Assembly (NCBI GenBank): GCA_004194705.1
Contig: SADC01000875.1
Coordinates: 62,001 to 126,000 of the forward strand
From: Ditylenchus dipsaci
Lineage: Eukaryota > Nematoda > Chromadorea > Rhabditida > Anguinidae
Reading direction: 5' to 3'
DNA: 64,000 nucleotides
Part shown: one piece after another, positions 22,968 through 32,566 of the stretch
Position numbering within the stretch: position 1 is the stretch's first letter
How the letters are laid out: each line of letters begins with the position of its first letter
Notes under the pieces: generated by a model
Told to the model about the DNA's origin: nothing
What the model saw: the letters and a program-made list of their open reading frames with translations, nothing else
Database searches by the model: none
Made by a program: the position numbers and the translations under genes

Positions 22968-23640
22968 AAACAACTCTCAATTCGTGAAATACCCTGTACT
23001 TTTTCAAAATGTCTAGACATGTATAGGCAGTCCAGACGATTCAATAAAGAGGGTTACCCGTTTGTCCGTTTATTTTTATGGACTAAATAAAGGCATAAAT
23101 TAAGTTTTTATAATTTCGCCATTCAAGATTTCAAAGAATGATTTTTGGTCAATTTTCGGTTAAATCAATGCCTCTTTATTCAGTATACAAGACTGAAATA
23201 GGTACTTATTGGGTTGGGGTCACACCTCATATTTTTTTACAAAACAGCGACACATACTAATTTATTCAATAGTTCCTCAATTCTATCAATCAATATCACT
23301 TTTCGAACACATAATATTCAGATACTTGCTTCCAAAAATGATAGAACACATCAGGACCGTCAAATAATTTTCGCCCTCTGAGAAAGGTGGGATGTCTCTT
23401 ACTGTGGTATGTAGAGAAGGTTCAAATGGGAGGCGGCCGTCTTTCACATATCAAGAAAAAATAGAGAAAACAGTTTACACGAAAATAATAAAGCCGTAAA
23501 AAGAAAAGAGACGTTAAAAAATTGATCATACACCAAAATATGAGGTGTGACCCCAACCCAATAAGTACCCTGAAATATTTTTATTACAATTTCTTTTGTA
23601 AAAAACCCAGGCTTGCTAATTTGTCGACAAATATGACTAG
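22968..23640. other. Intergenic stretch, no gene seen
   Basis: A segment ACCCCAACCCAATAAGTACC occurs inverted at about 23200-23240 and 23545-23570, giving an imperfect foldback with a roughly 300 bp loop (TTGGGTTGGGGTCACACCTCAT pairs with ATGAGGTGTGACCCCAACCC). Confidence 0.45.
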
Positions 23641-23649
23641 TTTTTCTGA

Positions 23650-24414
23650 TCATAAATCTTCATTCTTCTGCTTGTTAACCAAATCGCCTGGTGGTCTCGG
23701 TCTTAGGAATATTTTGTAGGAGCGCTCCAAAAGACCACTGTTTTCAAGTGCTTCATCCTGGCTGTTTTCACTTTCTGAGCCCATGGATTCCATCCTTAAT
23801 AGGGCCTCCTTCTGAACCATTTTGGTAGGAATTCTGGTCACGTTTTTGGTTGGCTTAAAAATTGTAATTTTATAACATCCTAAATCAAAGTTTCCAAACA
23901 GCATTATATTTATTAGTATCACGTAAAAAATTGAAGCACCCTGAATAACAGAAACCATCTCACAAGGAAGGACCCCTGACTGTGACCTAAGGAGCTTCGA
24001 CAAAAAATTGTTTTTCGCATATTCTGGTAGAGCATGCCTTAGGTTCATATAAATCTGGAACAAAGTTTTGATCGAAATTCATCCAGGTCACAGTCAGGGC
24101 TCCTCCTTTTTCAAACTAATAAAGTGATCGTTTTTGTCGTTTGTTATACTTCTGTGAGAGTCTATTTTTGCCGGGTTTTCTGTTATAGAGTCGGTCACCC
24201 TGAACAAAAGCCTTAATTTCAGTGCTGTGAAAATTGGCATCAAATTTTTACGTTTTAAATTCAGCAATTTCGGAAAAAACTTACATTTTGCGGAAATAAG
24301 TACCAAATCCAAAGACCAGTGCATATTCCAATAATGTGGAGAAATATAGAAAAGAACAAATGGAAAGTTGTGCTTTCCCACATTACTGCCAACTAGTTCA
24401 CAAAAAATGATCAC
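23650..24414 (-). CDS. Putative coding exons, unassigned (possible membrane protein tail)
   Basis: Two minus-strand frames (24094-24414 and 23650-24063) look more coding-like than their surroundings. The second contains a hydrophobic run (IFYVILINIMLFG) followed by a hydrophilic acidic tail (KMVQKEALLRMESMGSESEN) ending RSYKIFLRPRPPGDLV. Acceptor-like TTTTTAAG precedes the tail. An inverted copy of CCCTGACTGTGACCT (23974 and 24088) sits between the two frames and may mark a repeat. I do not recognise a family, and the exon structure is not resolved. Confidence 0.3.
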
Positions 24415-24910
24415 GTAAAATTTCTATAAATCGATATGAAACAGCTTGGAGTGAAGAAAACAGAACATATACTGGAGAAGACATCCAGAATTATTCCTTG
24501 GAAGGTGAACAAAGTTTTATTTAGGTCATCATTCCTTTGCTCTCACACCAAATTCATCCACACACACACACACCGGGGTTTCTTAATCCATCTGTATCCT
24601 TTATTATGAGTTCAAGTAAAAGATTGAAACTGCACAAGAACATATTTTACAAGCTTACCACACAATAATATCCAAATCAGCAAATGGTGCTGGATCGAAA
24701 AATTTAAAACACAATCTGTAAAAATGACCATTTTTATCCAAAGCAAAAAAACAAACGGAAACCAGTAGTCTCGAAAAAAATTTAAATCTAGGGTTGCGTG
24801 ATGGCTTTACCGATAATCCACTGAAGAATTATACGATTTTTTTTCCTTATTTAGCCGAAAAAAGAGGTAAAAGTAATAAGTCTGAGAAGTGGGAAAAAAA
24901 TATACCTACT
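24415..24910. other. AT-rich stretch with a short CA repeat
   Basis: A (CA)n run of about 16 bases lies at 24557-24573. No gene or repeat family is recognised. Confidence 0.4.
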
Positions 24911-24911
24911 A

Positions 24912-25157
24912 CAGTCGACTCTCGATTTAGTGTACACCCTCTTTCAAATTTAGGTGGACACTAAATCGGGGTTGCCGGTCTAAATCCAAATCTCAAGTAT
25001 TTTCTAGAAATGATTGGCAAAGTCGGAAACCTTGCGATATTTTGAACTAGACTGAAGAATCAGAACTGACAGAATATTTCAAAAATAGGTGTGAAAAAAG
25101 TGTCGGGCCCTGGCGGGAACGAACTTTTGGGGTGTACACTAAATCGGGAGTCGACTG
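24912..25157. mobile_element. CAGTCGACTCTCGATTTAG TIR element
   Basis: CAGTCGACTCTCGATTTAGT and ACTAAATCGGGAGTCGACTG are inverted, with TA after the right end. GTACAC motifs lie inside both ends. It is the same broad terminus class as 5628 and 7989. Confidence 0.75.
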
Positions 25158-25198
25158 TAAAACAATTTGGTACTATCATTTGTTTGTTTTTAAATACT

Positions 25199-25545
25199 TT
25201 TAAAGGAGCATGCCCGTTCAGGGAGGAGAAGAATGGGCCATTTCAAATTGGGCCAATTCAATTTGGGCCATTTTCAAATTGGGCCATTTCAAATTGGGCC
25301 AATTCAATTGGCCATTTTCAAATTGGGCCAATGCAAATTGCCCAATTTCAAATTGGGTCAATTCAAATTGCGCCAACTTATTGGCAATTTTTTAACTGTT
25401 GTTTGATTCAAAATCGTGGCCCAATTTGAAATTGGCCCAATTTGAACTTGGCCCAATTTGAAATGGCGCAATTTGATATGGGCCAAAATGGCCCAAATTG
25501 AATTGGCCCTATTTGAAATGGCCCTCTTTCCTCCCCGCCATTCAA
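25199..25545. repeat. Foldback built of short AATTGGGCCA tandem units
   Basis: From GAGGAGAAGAATGGGCC at 25222, about a dozen imperfect 10-14 bp units (AATTGGGCCA, AATTTGGGCCATTTTC) run into a central segment (GGCAATTTTTTAACTGTTG). The units then continue in reverse complement, ending GGCCCTCTTTCCTCC. A near-identical element is at 40366-40651. The left edge abuts a TTAA + AGGAGCATGCCC half element. Confidence 0.75.
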
Positions 25546-25655
25546 ATTCAAAATTCAAAAAATTTCCTAATCCTTAGATTTACGTACGAATTTTTTGATT
25601 AGGGTTCTAACATTTCTATTTCTAATTAAATTCTAGGCCTTGTTTTGTTAAGCCT
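25546..25655. repeat. Fragment of the TTAA foldback family
   Basis: ATTAAATTCTAGGCCTTGTTTTGTTA is shared with the arms at 1981, 46600 and 49200. No termini remain. Confidence 0.5.
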
Positions 25656-25870
25656 CGTCAGACTCCCGCGAAACACGAGACACTGTCTCTCGAGACATGA
25701 AAGGTGTCTCGCGACACATAGTCATGTCTTACCAGAAGATTAACAAATTATCCTATAACTTTAGGGCGCGCTCACAGCACGTCTGCATCCGCTTTCTAAT
25801 ACGAATGTATTGTGAGCACCCACCCGCATCCGCACGTGCGGATAGGCTGTGAGCACGCATCCGTATCCGC
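25656..25870. repeat. TCTCGAGACA/TCTCGCGACA cluster and a small foldback
   Basis: Several GAGACAC/TCTCG(A/C)GACA units lie in 25660-25725. The following 25766-25867 forms a hairpin through GCTCACAGC..CATCCGC and GCGGATAGGCTGTGAGC. A similar TCTCGCGAGAC cluster is at 30868-31000. Confidence 0.5.
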
Positions 25871-26409
25871 ATACTTAGTTTTATTTTATTGCCTAGTTCA
25901 ATACCTCAATCACTGTGCTTAACACGGGAAAGGCCAATTGTAAGACCTGTTGTTTCTAGTGCAGAATTTCATGGAGAACACGTCTGTAAATTTATTTATT
26001 TTTTTCAAAACGCCATTCTTGGTGGCGTTTTTAGTAGTTCAAATATTTGAAGAAATCCACTTTAGGTACATTTACTAAATTGATTATAACTTTTATTTTC
26101 AAAGTCTAGCATATAAAGTGTTACAGCTTGAAATGACGCTGACATTACGGCCTTCAAAACAGTACATAACATGTCAAATAGAAAAAAATGCTATTTTTAT
26201 GACTAAAAATCAAAAAGTAAAAATCATCACTTTTGAAAACGTGATTTTTTTGCAGTTTTTGCGTTTTAACTTTTTTCTGTGCTAATACTAGCCACTTTTT
26301 ATGCAGATTCCGATAGAGCAACTAAATGGCGCGAAATAGTACACTAATGCATCAAAAACAGTGGTTAAATTGAAGAAAAATTCGACTTAACAAAAATACA
26401 TACATATTA

Positions 26410-26590
26410 TCAAATGGTTATTTTGACCAAAACTTTTTTCATGGAAAAAAATCTATCAACTCTGACGCCGGATCGGTGTTCAGCGGTCGATTTTCTTATG
26501 AAATGCTTTTGAATTTCAATATCACTGTCAATTTCGAATTCCGCTTGAGACAATAAATACTTAAACGCTGAATTTTTCGGCTGGCTGCGG
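26410..26590. repeat. Half copy of the TTCAGCG-GGTCGATTT foldback family
   Basis: CGGATCGGTGTTCAGCGGTCGATTT is followed by AATTCCGCTTGAGACAATAAAT, the order seen in the full palindromes at 43584-44880 and 45400-46050. The opposite arm is missing. Confidence 0.55.
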
Positions 26591-26731
26591 ACTCTGATCC
26601 CGGTAACTGAGAACACGGACAACTCAGCTTTTGGACAACTGATCTCAAAAGAAACTCATATATAGGACAACTCATATTCGGACAGCTGGTACAAATAAGA
26701 CTACAAATAAGACGAACCACTTACAAGAAAC

Positions 26732-28940
26732 CACCCGAACTGTGTTTCGATTTTGGTACTTCTGCTAACGCCATCCCGTAGAGCGTGGTCGATTTACTTA
26801 TGCTAGCTGCAAGCATTTCGGCTGACAGCCAGAAAAATTCCGAGTTACATATGATTAAACATTGCAAAAGCACAAAAAATTGCTTTGGTCCCCTGTTGTT
26901 TTCAAATTTTCAAACATTTTTCTTTTTGAGTGTTTGTGTGATTTTAATCGTCCTTTAACCTGATGTATTTACATATTTTTAAGCTATTTTGATAAGTACG
27001 ATGAAGGAAAGCGCAGAACAGCAGGTTATGGATATTCTTCGGCAACTTCGCTTGTCAATCCAATATACGACGATTTTATCATCATCTAAAGAGTTGAAGG
27101 TAAGTGAATTACTACGCTACTTTGTATCATGTCATCGCTTTTTATCAGGTTACATAAGCTCCGGGTATCCTGAGCTTCGAGATTATGATCTTGATTTGAT
27201 TCTGATGCAGATGACTCTGAGGAAGCGACTATGAAGAAGAAACTACTCGCCAAACAGGGATCACACGCCAATAAATATAGCTTGGAAAATTGCGCACATT
27301 ATGAGTCTCGCAGATAAGCAATGGTTATTCGGAAATATTCAAAACTGGTAACAAAAGCTATCGAGCAGACTGAAATCCAGAGATACAGATTTTAATATGC
27401 TAATGTTTGTAATTTGTAAATCTATATATTTAAGAATGAGAAAGTACCTTGTGAACAATGGTACACACCAAACGAGTGCAAAGATATCGACGAAAGCTTT
27501 TTGCCGAATTTTGTCAGACAAATCGAATCTCTTGCTATGCAGGATCGTGACTTGAAGGAAGGGCGTTGATAGCCGCTCAAAGAATTCGGTTTGATGGCTT
27601 TTCTGGTAAACTTTTTTTGCACATAGATAAACCAAGAATAAAGAAAAATTGTTAGGCGAGTGATAACTGGCTTCGAAGTTCAAGCTGCGTCACAAAATTG
27701 TTAGCAGGAAAATTAAAAGTGATTGAGATAAAAACGAGGCGGTAGCGAAGCAGCGGATGATGTGATCAATAAATTTTTGGATGAAGTACGCCCGCTTATC
27801 AATGGTGTATCTCTTGACAAGGTGCGTTCATGTATTTTTTACAGACAATTGAGAGATGAAGACCACCACTGACATTTAGGTGTATAACAGGACCAAAGTG
27901 GCATTTAACCTGGAGATGACAACAGGAAGGAGCTCGACTTACAAGGCGTCAAATCAGTTGAACAGTTGGTACAGCGTCCAATGCGACAATACATTCTTTG
28001 ACCATTCAACCTGTAATAAGTTGCAGACGCCATCTTCAGAATCGAATCCTCGTATGTTTCCATGAAGCCGGCGGTGCTCCGAAAAAGTTTGCTGATGAGC
28101 TGGACGAATTTAATAATCTCGGGGTAAATGGTCAACGTCAGGAAAGGTGTCGAGTTCCGCATATTCGGAAGTGGTTAGAAGTCGTTTTCCTCCACAAATG
28201 AGAAAAATTCAATTGGCTATTCGACAAGTGAGTGGTTGGAAGGCACCTCTGGAAGAAGAGCAAGTCGCAGTCAAGGAATGAAAGGTCAAATGGATACCGC
28301 CAGAAACAACAGAAAAGCTCAACTATTGACGTTTTTTTTCAACCGACAGTGAAAGCAGTTCTTCAAGATCATCTCTATATAAGATTAGACGCTGCCATCC
28401 GCGAATTCATTTTGTCGATAAGAAGAATATTGCGTGTCTTTCAGCCTCATCCATCGTCAGTTTAGTGCGCCGCGGTTTGTCGACTTCATTCGTTACTCTT
28501 GGTTTGCGCCGGACACTTGACAGAACGTCCTCCAGAGTTTTCGTACTCAGCCGCAAATACTGCCTACAGGACTATCAACCAAACTGTAAATGCCGTTGTG
28601 GGAACATTTGCTTCATACGTTGCGCTCACTGTGAAGAAATGCTGTGCTTCATCATACTGTTGTGGATTTCCATCGGGGCAACGAAGTCTAACTTTCATTT
28701 GTTAATGATGCGAACCGAAATACACATTAAACACTCAAAAGAAAAATGTTTTGAAATTTTAAAAAACACAGGGGGGACCCAAGGTAATTTTTTGTGTATT
28801 TTTGCAATGTTTAGTCATATGTAACTCGGAATTTATCTGGATGTCAGCCGAAATGCTTGTGGCTAGCATAAGTAAATCGACCACGCTCTACAAGATGGCG
28901 TTAGCAGAAGTACCAAAATCAAAAAACACAGTTCGGGTGG
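26732..28940. mobile_element. 2.2 kb DNA transposon with 220 bp TIRs and decayed ORF
   Basis: Inverted arms (26732-26950 and 28720-28940) begin CCACCCGAACTGTGTTTCG and share GAGCGTGGTCGATTTACTTA and TTCCGAGTTACATATGA. The interior has shifting plus-strand coding pieces: MKESAEQQVMDILRQLRLS (26999), KDIDESFLPNFVRQIESLA (27482), RFVDFIRYSWF (28474), ERPPEF (28522), CRCGNICFIRCAHCEEMLCF (28594) and HHTVVDFHRGNEV (28654). The final Cys-rich pieces occur in different frames but in a sensible order, so this is a decayed gene. I have an impression of similar FIRYSWF..CAHC..LCF strings in invertebrate mobile elements but cannot name the family. Confidence 0.65.
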
Positions 28941-29700
28941 CTCCCTTGTTAGACACCTTAGGGTAAGATACTCCAGAACGGGGGGTCGTGCAAGTCAAAG
29001 CAAGTCAAATCGCTGGTTTAGCATTACCAAAACCATCTTCATACACGATTCTGTACAATTGCACGGCCTACACTGTACAATTATTTTGAAATACTTTCAG
29101 CTAAGTCGATCATTTCGGTTCTGGAGGTGAATATCCACTCGGGGGAGTACCAGGGTCCCCTACTCACCCTGAGGACGAACAGTCTTCAAAAAACACGTTT
29201 TGACTGTTATACAAGAACCGAAATTATTCTACCACCGGATGAACCTGTAACCTCAAAATTTTGGAAGAGGGAATTTACCTCGGGAGAATTTACCGGAAGA
29301 TGAATTTCCGCGAGGAATTTACAGGGGGGAATTCACATCGGGGAATTACAGCGGGCGGATTTACCGCACCGATGGAAAAGGAATTTGCGATTTTAACCCT
29401 AAAAATTTCATGCCAAGACAAATTGTGTTGATGAATTCGCGTGTTGATGAATTCGGTGTGATGAATTTCGGTGTTGGTGAATTGGGTGCCACCCGAACAC
29501 TAGCTAAGCGAAAAATTATGGATTTAACCAAAAAAAAAAGATAATAAAAAATTAGTATCTCTAATAATCGTGTTCAGAACGTTATTTGGCAATATAAAGA
29601 CAATACAACGCTTTTAAAGTAATTCAATGTTGTTGTCAAAAAATCGGTATGCACCTCATAGGTAATTTTCGCCAACCAAAATGCAGGAATTTAATTTTTG
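28941..29700. repeat. Degenerate GGAATTTAC and TGATGAATTCGG short tandem runs
   Basis: Between 29270 and 29380 imperfect GGAATTTACCGG-like units recur. From 29425 to 29490, about four TGTTGATGAATTCGG-like units follow. No gene is seen. Confidence 0.45.
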
Positions 29701-30000
29701 CTGTTTTTATATTCTTGCTATTTTGCAGTTAAAAAAACAAGCTTCGGGCTATCCTAACATACACTAGCCTACCTCAAGCCTAAAACTAGCTAAGGATGTT
29801 CGTAAGCAGGGATGAGCATTTTGCCTTTTTGTAAATAAAAAAAGCGCAAAAAGTGCAAAAAATTGCTTTTTTGTCCTTAAGGCAACTTTTTGCTCTTTAA
29901 ACAAATGCCCTATTAGCTCAATTTGCCTAAAAAGGCGATTTGCCCGGTTAAAGTACAGTATTACTAGTACAGTATACTAGTGTACAGTATACAGATATAC
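29701..30000. other. Repeat-derived AT-rich stretch
   Basis: The CTCAAGCCTAA-containing segment (29750-29800) belongs to the dispersed repeat also at 2140-2330 and 46990-47200. CAGGGATGAGCATTTTGCC at 29811 looks like one end of another element, without a partner. Confidence 0.35.
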
Positions 30001-30142
30001 TTAGTCCTCGAAAAAGGGGCTTTCGACCGCTTTTTTCGAGTGTAAGCAAAAGGCTAAAACACGGTGCTAAAACACACTGAAAACACTCTTTGAGTGCTAA
30101 AACACTCGAAAAGTGGTCGAACGCCCTTTTTCAGGACTACGT
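30001..30142. repeat. Small foldback, TAGTCCTCGAAAAAGG ends
   Basis: TAGTCCTCGAAAAAGGGGC pairs with GCCCTTTTTCAGGACTA, and TTCGAGTG with CACTCGAA. The loop has GTGCTAAAACAC units. Confidence 0.65.
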
Positions 30143-30204
30143 ATACTGTACTACTGCCATTCCCTAAGGGATGTTTTATCTTTAGTAAGTTTTCAGTCAT
30201 TTAT

Positions 30205-30425
30205 ATGCACAAGCTGTTGTATCACACGTCGGATTCATGTTCAGCGTAGTCGATCTGCTTCTAAAACCACTATTTTAGTAAGAACCCACTGGATCTGAAA
30301 TTCCACTCAAGACAAAAAAATCAAATTAAAATTTTCGATTTTTTTAAATTGAAATTCGACGGTGTCTTTTAACTTTAAAAGCATTATTCAAGTAAATCGA
30401 CCATTTTGAACACGAATCTGTAAGA
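30205..30425. repeat. Foldback copy of the TTCAGCGTGGTCGATTT family
   Basis: CGGATTCATGTTCAGCGTAG at left opposes a degraded GACCATTTTGAACACGAATC at right. The central AATT-rich hairpin includes CACTCAAGACAAAAAAATC. Confidence 0.6.
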
Positions 30426-30484
30426 AAAGCTGGTCTAAAAATGAAAAACGCAAAAACAGATTTGCGATAAGTTGCTCTAGGCTG

Positions 30485-30564
30485 AGATATAAGGTCCTTA
30501 ACATAAGGGATTATTAGAATGCGGGAGTTATTAGAGCATGCGGAGTTAATAGAGAAATACGGTA
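30485..30564. mobile_element. Right half of an ACCGTA-family element
   Basis: ATTATTAGAATGCGGGAG and TTATTAGAGCATGCGGAG precede TTAATAGAGAAATACGGTA. The left terminus was not found. Confidence 0.5.
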
Positions 30565-30867
30565 CTTTATTTTCAAGAAGCCGATTGGTAAGAATGTGTA
30601 TGGCGTATGTACAAAGGCATATCTACCGCGGGTGTCGTTTTCTAAAACTGTGTCGGTTTGTCACCATCACAATTTGGTGATTTCTAGGCGCTGGTGTGGG
30701 AAAATCGCCAGATTTCTGCTATTGGGTAATAAAAAGTCATTTATTTGAAAATTTACATGAAGAGTGCGAGAATGACACGGAAAATAAAAATAAAGCGACA
30801 ACAACCATACAACAACCAAAAGTCGGTTGATTGAACACTTAAGCAAAAATATATAATTGTCTAGCGA

Positions 30868-31000
30868 GTCCGTCTGTCTCGCGAGACGTCTGTTGTCTTG
30901 CGAGACACATAAACTTAACACCTAATATGTCTCGCGAGACAAGCCTGTTATGGTGACTCTGTCTCGCGCGACAAAAAACGAGTCTCGCTAGACCTCTCGT
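30868..31000. repeat. TCTCGCGAGAC cluster
   Basis: At least six exact or near copies of the palindrome TCTCGCGAGA, some extended to GTCTCGCGAGACA, lie within 130 bp. Confidence 0.6.
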
Positions 31001-31129
31001 ATAATTTAATAGGATAGGAGAATATAGGAGAATGAATCGTTATCATGGAATAGCAAATTGCAATTCTATTCGCTTCAGTACTGAATAAAATACAGAAAAT
31101 TTTGTAGGCCATTTTACTGTAGGCCTTTT

Positions 31130-31330
31130 TTACTGTAGGCTTTTTTGCATAGGCAGGGTTCGTAATGAAAATTTCGAAAAAAAGGACATTTGGTAAAAAA
31201 AAGATTCTATTTAATTTATCCAGTGCTTATCGCTATTTTGGAGCGAAAAAAAAAAGATTTTGACTTTTTGCGTGGGCTTTACTGTAGGCTTTTTGCGCAT
31301 GCCTTTTTACTGGACATCATGGCGCAGTAG
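31130..31330. other. Fragment with CAGGGTTCG terminus and repeated TTTACTGTAGGC
   Basis: TTTACTGTAGGC(C/T)TTTTT occurs three times (31115-31300). CAGGGTTCGTAATG at 31154 resembles the terminus at 35502. AATTTATCCAGTGCTTAT is shared with 61695. Confidence 0.4.
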
Positions 31331-31545
31331 ATAATGAATTATGTTTGTAATTCCAACACTAGAAACAAGGCTACGTATTTCTCTAATATAAGCCCCCCTT
31401 CTAATATAAGCCCCATCTCAATTTTGAAGGTGCGTATCTCAGGACAGAGTCAATATTTTGCAAAGCATCCTCAAATAGAAGCCCGGGGCTTCTATTTGAG
31501 GAAAGACGGTATTTCCCTTGAGATCACGAGTTCGACCACACCTCT
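31319..31545 (+). repeat. tRNA-like sequence split by an ACCGTA MITE
   Basis: ATGGCGCAGTAGATAA (A-box-like) and GAGTTCGACCACA (B-box-like) flank the complete MITE at 31372-31511. If the MITE is removed, the two boxes come to tRNA-like distance. It is a SINE or tRNA relic, not a functional tRNA. Confidence 0.45.
31372..31511. mobile_element. ACCGTA-family MITE
   Basis: ACGTATTTCTCTAATATAAG and CTTCTATTTGAGGAAAGACGGT are inverted. A C-tract sits inside the left end, as in related copies. Confidence 0.65.
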
Positions 31546-32566
31546 GGTTACCTTCGATTTTTCAATTTTATGCAATTTTTTATTTTAGCCTATTTGCCGT
31601 GAAATCGAAAAGTATATATAGGTCATAAATATCTGATTTTCAAACTTTTCTTGTAAAAATTTGAGTACACATCGATCAAAAGTCCTGACTTTAGGTCAAA
31701 TACAAGAGAAAAGTAGTAAAATCACTTTCTCGCATAAAAAATACGAAAAGTCGCATTTTTGAGACGTTTTATGTAGCAAAACAAAATCTAAGAATCTCCA
31801 CTTTCCTAAAAGTCAGATGGATTTTCTAAAAGTTAGAATTTCGTGAGCTAGAAAACCATTTCATCCAGTAACTGGTTTTTTCTAGTCACATTTGATATTT
31901 TTCTTTATTTCCCGCAAAAAGTTTTAAAAGTCACCTACTGCCCATTTTTGACTACTTTGAAAGGCCGTGATAAAAGATTAAAAAAATGTTTCGGAATAAA
32001 AAAGTGTACCGTGCGCATATGAATTTGCCAAATTCTCATTGTCATCGGACAAACCTTTTTTGCTGCAAAAAAACTTTTTTGCTGCAGAAAAAAAGGTTGT
32101 CCATTGTCATCAGCAAGTATGGTCCTTTAAATTGAAGTTTGACTGTAACGTAGGCCTATTTATCAGATTAATGCCTTATCTGACAAATCATTTTTCGTAT
32201 TTAGCATTGCATCCTAAAGCGATTGCATCTCTCCATTCCTACTGTAGCTATGTTTGTAACTCATTCCGGCTGAATATTTGCGTGGATAACCACGCACTTT
32301 GACTTTCCTAGCCAAAAATAAAATGTACACTGCCTATTGGCTGATTTTCTAGACTGTTCTTGACACGTTTATCCAGCTGGCAGTACAGAAATATTTTTCG
32401 TCTGCTTATCTCTCAAATTCTAGCTTATCTCAATTTCACAATATTATCAAAGCGTTATATTTTGATAACATACTCATCCTCTCCTTTAGAAATAATATTT
32501 TTTCATTCAAGACAAAGCCTATTTCAGCTCTTACCCCTTCCTCCCTGTTCTCCAGCATTCTAAAAA
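31546..32566. other. Region upstream of tra2
   Basis: No gene is seen. A TTTTTTGCTGCAAAAAAAC tandem block is at 32050-32095, and a half terminus of the CAAGTATGGTCC foldback is at 32120. The tra2 promoter and any 5' UTR should lie in the last few hundred bases. No confident core promoter is visible. Confidence 0.4.

Noticed and set aside
25091..25558. Reading frames rich in ISNWANSI-type repeats, possibly a repetitive protein
   Set aside because: They are translations of the AATTGGGCCA micro-repeat foldback and appear on both strands and in several frames; the same occurs at 40287-40814.
26989..28824. Cellular gene in the 27-28.8 kb interval
   Set aside because: All coding pieces lie between two 220 bp inverted repeats, so they belong to the transposon.
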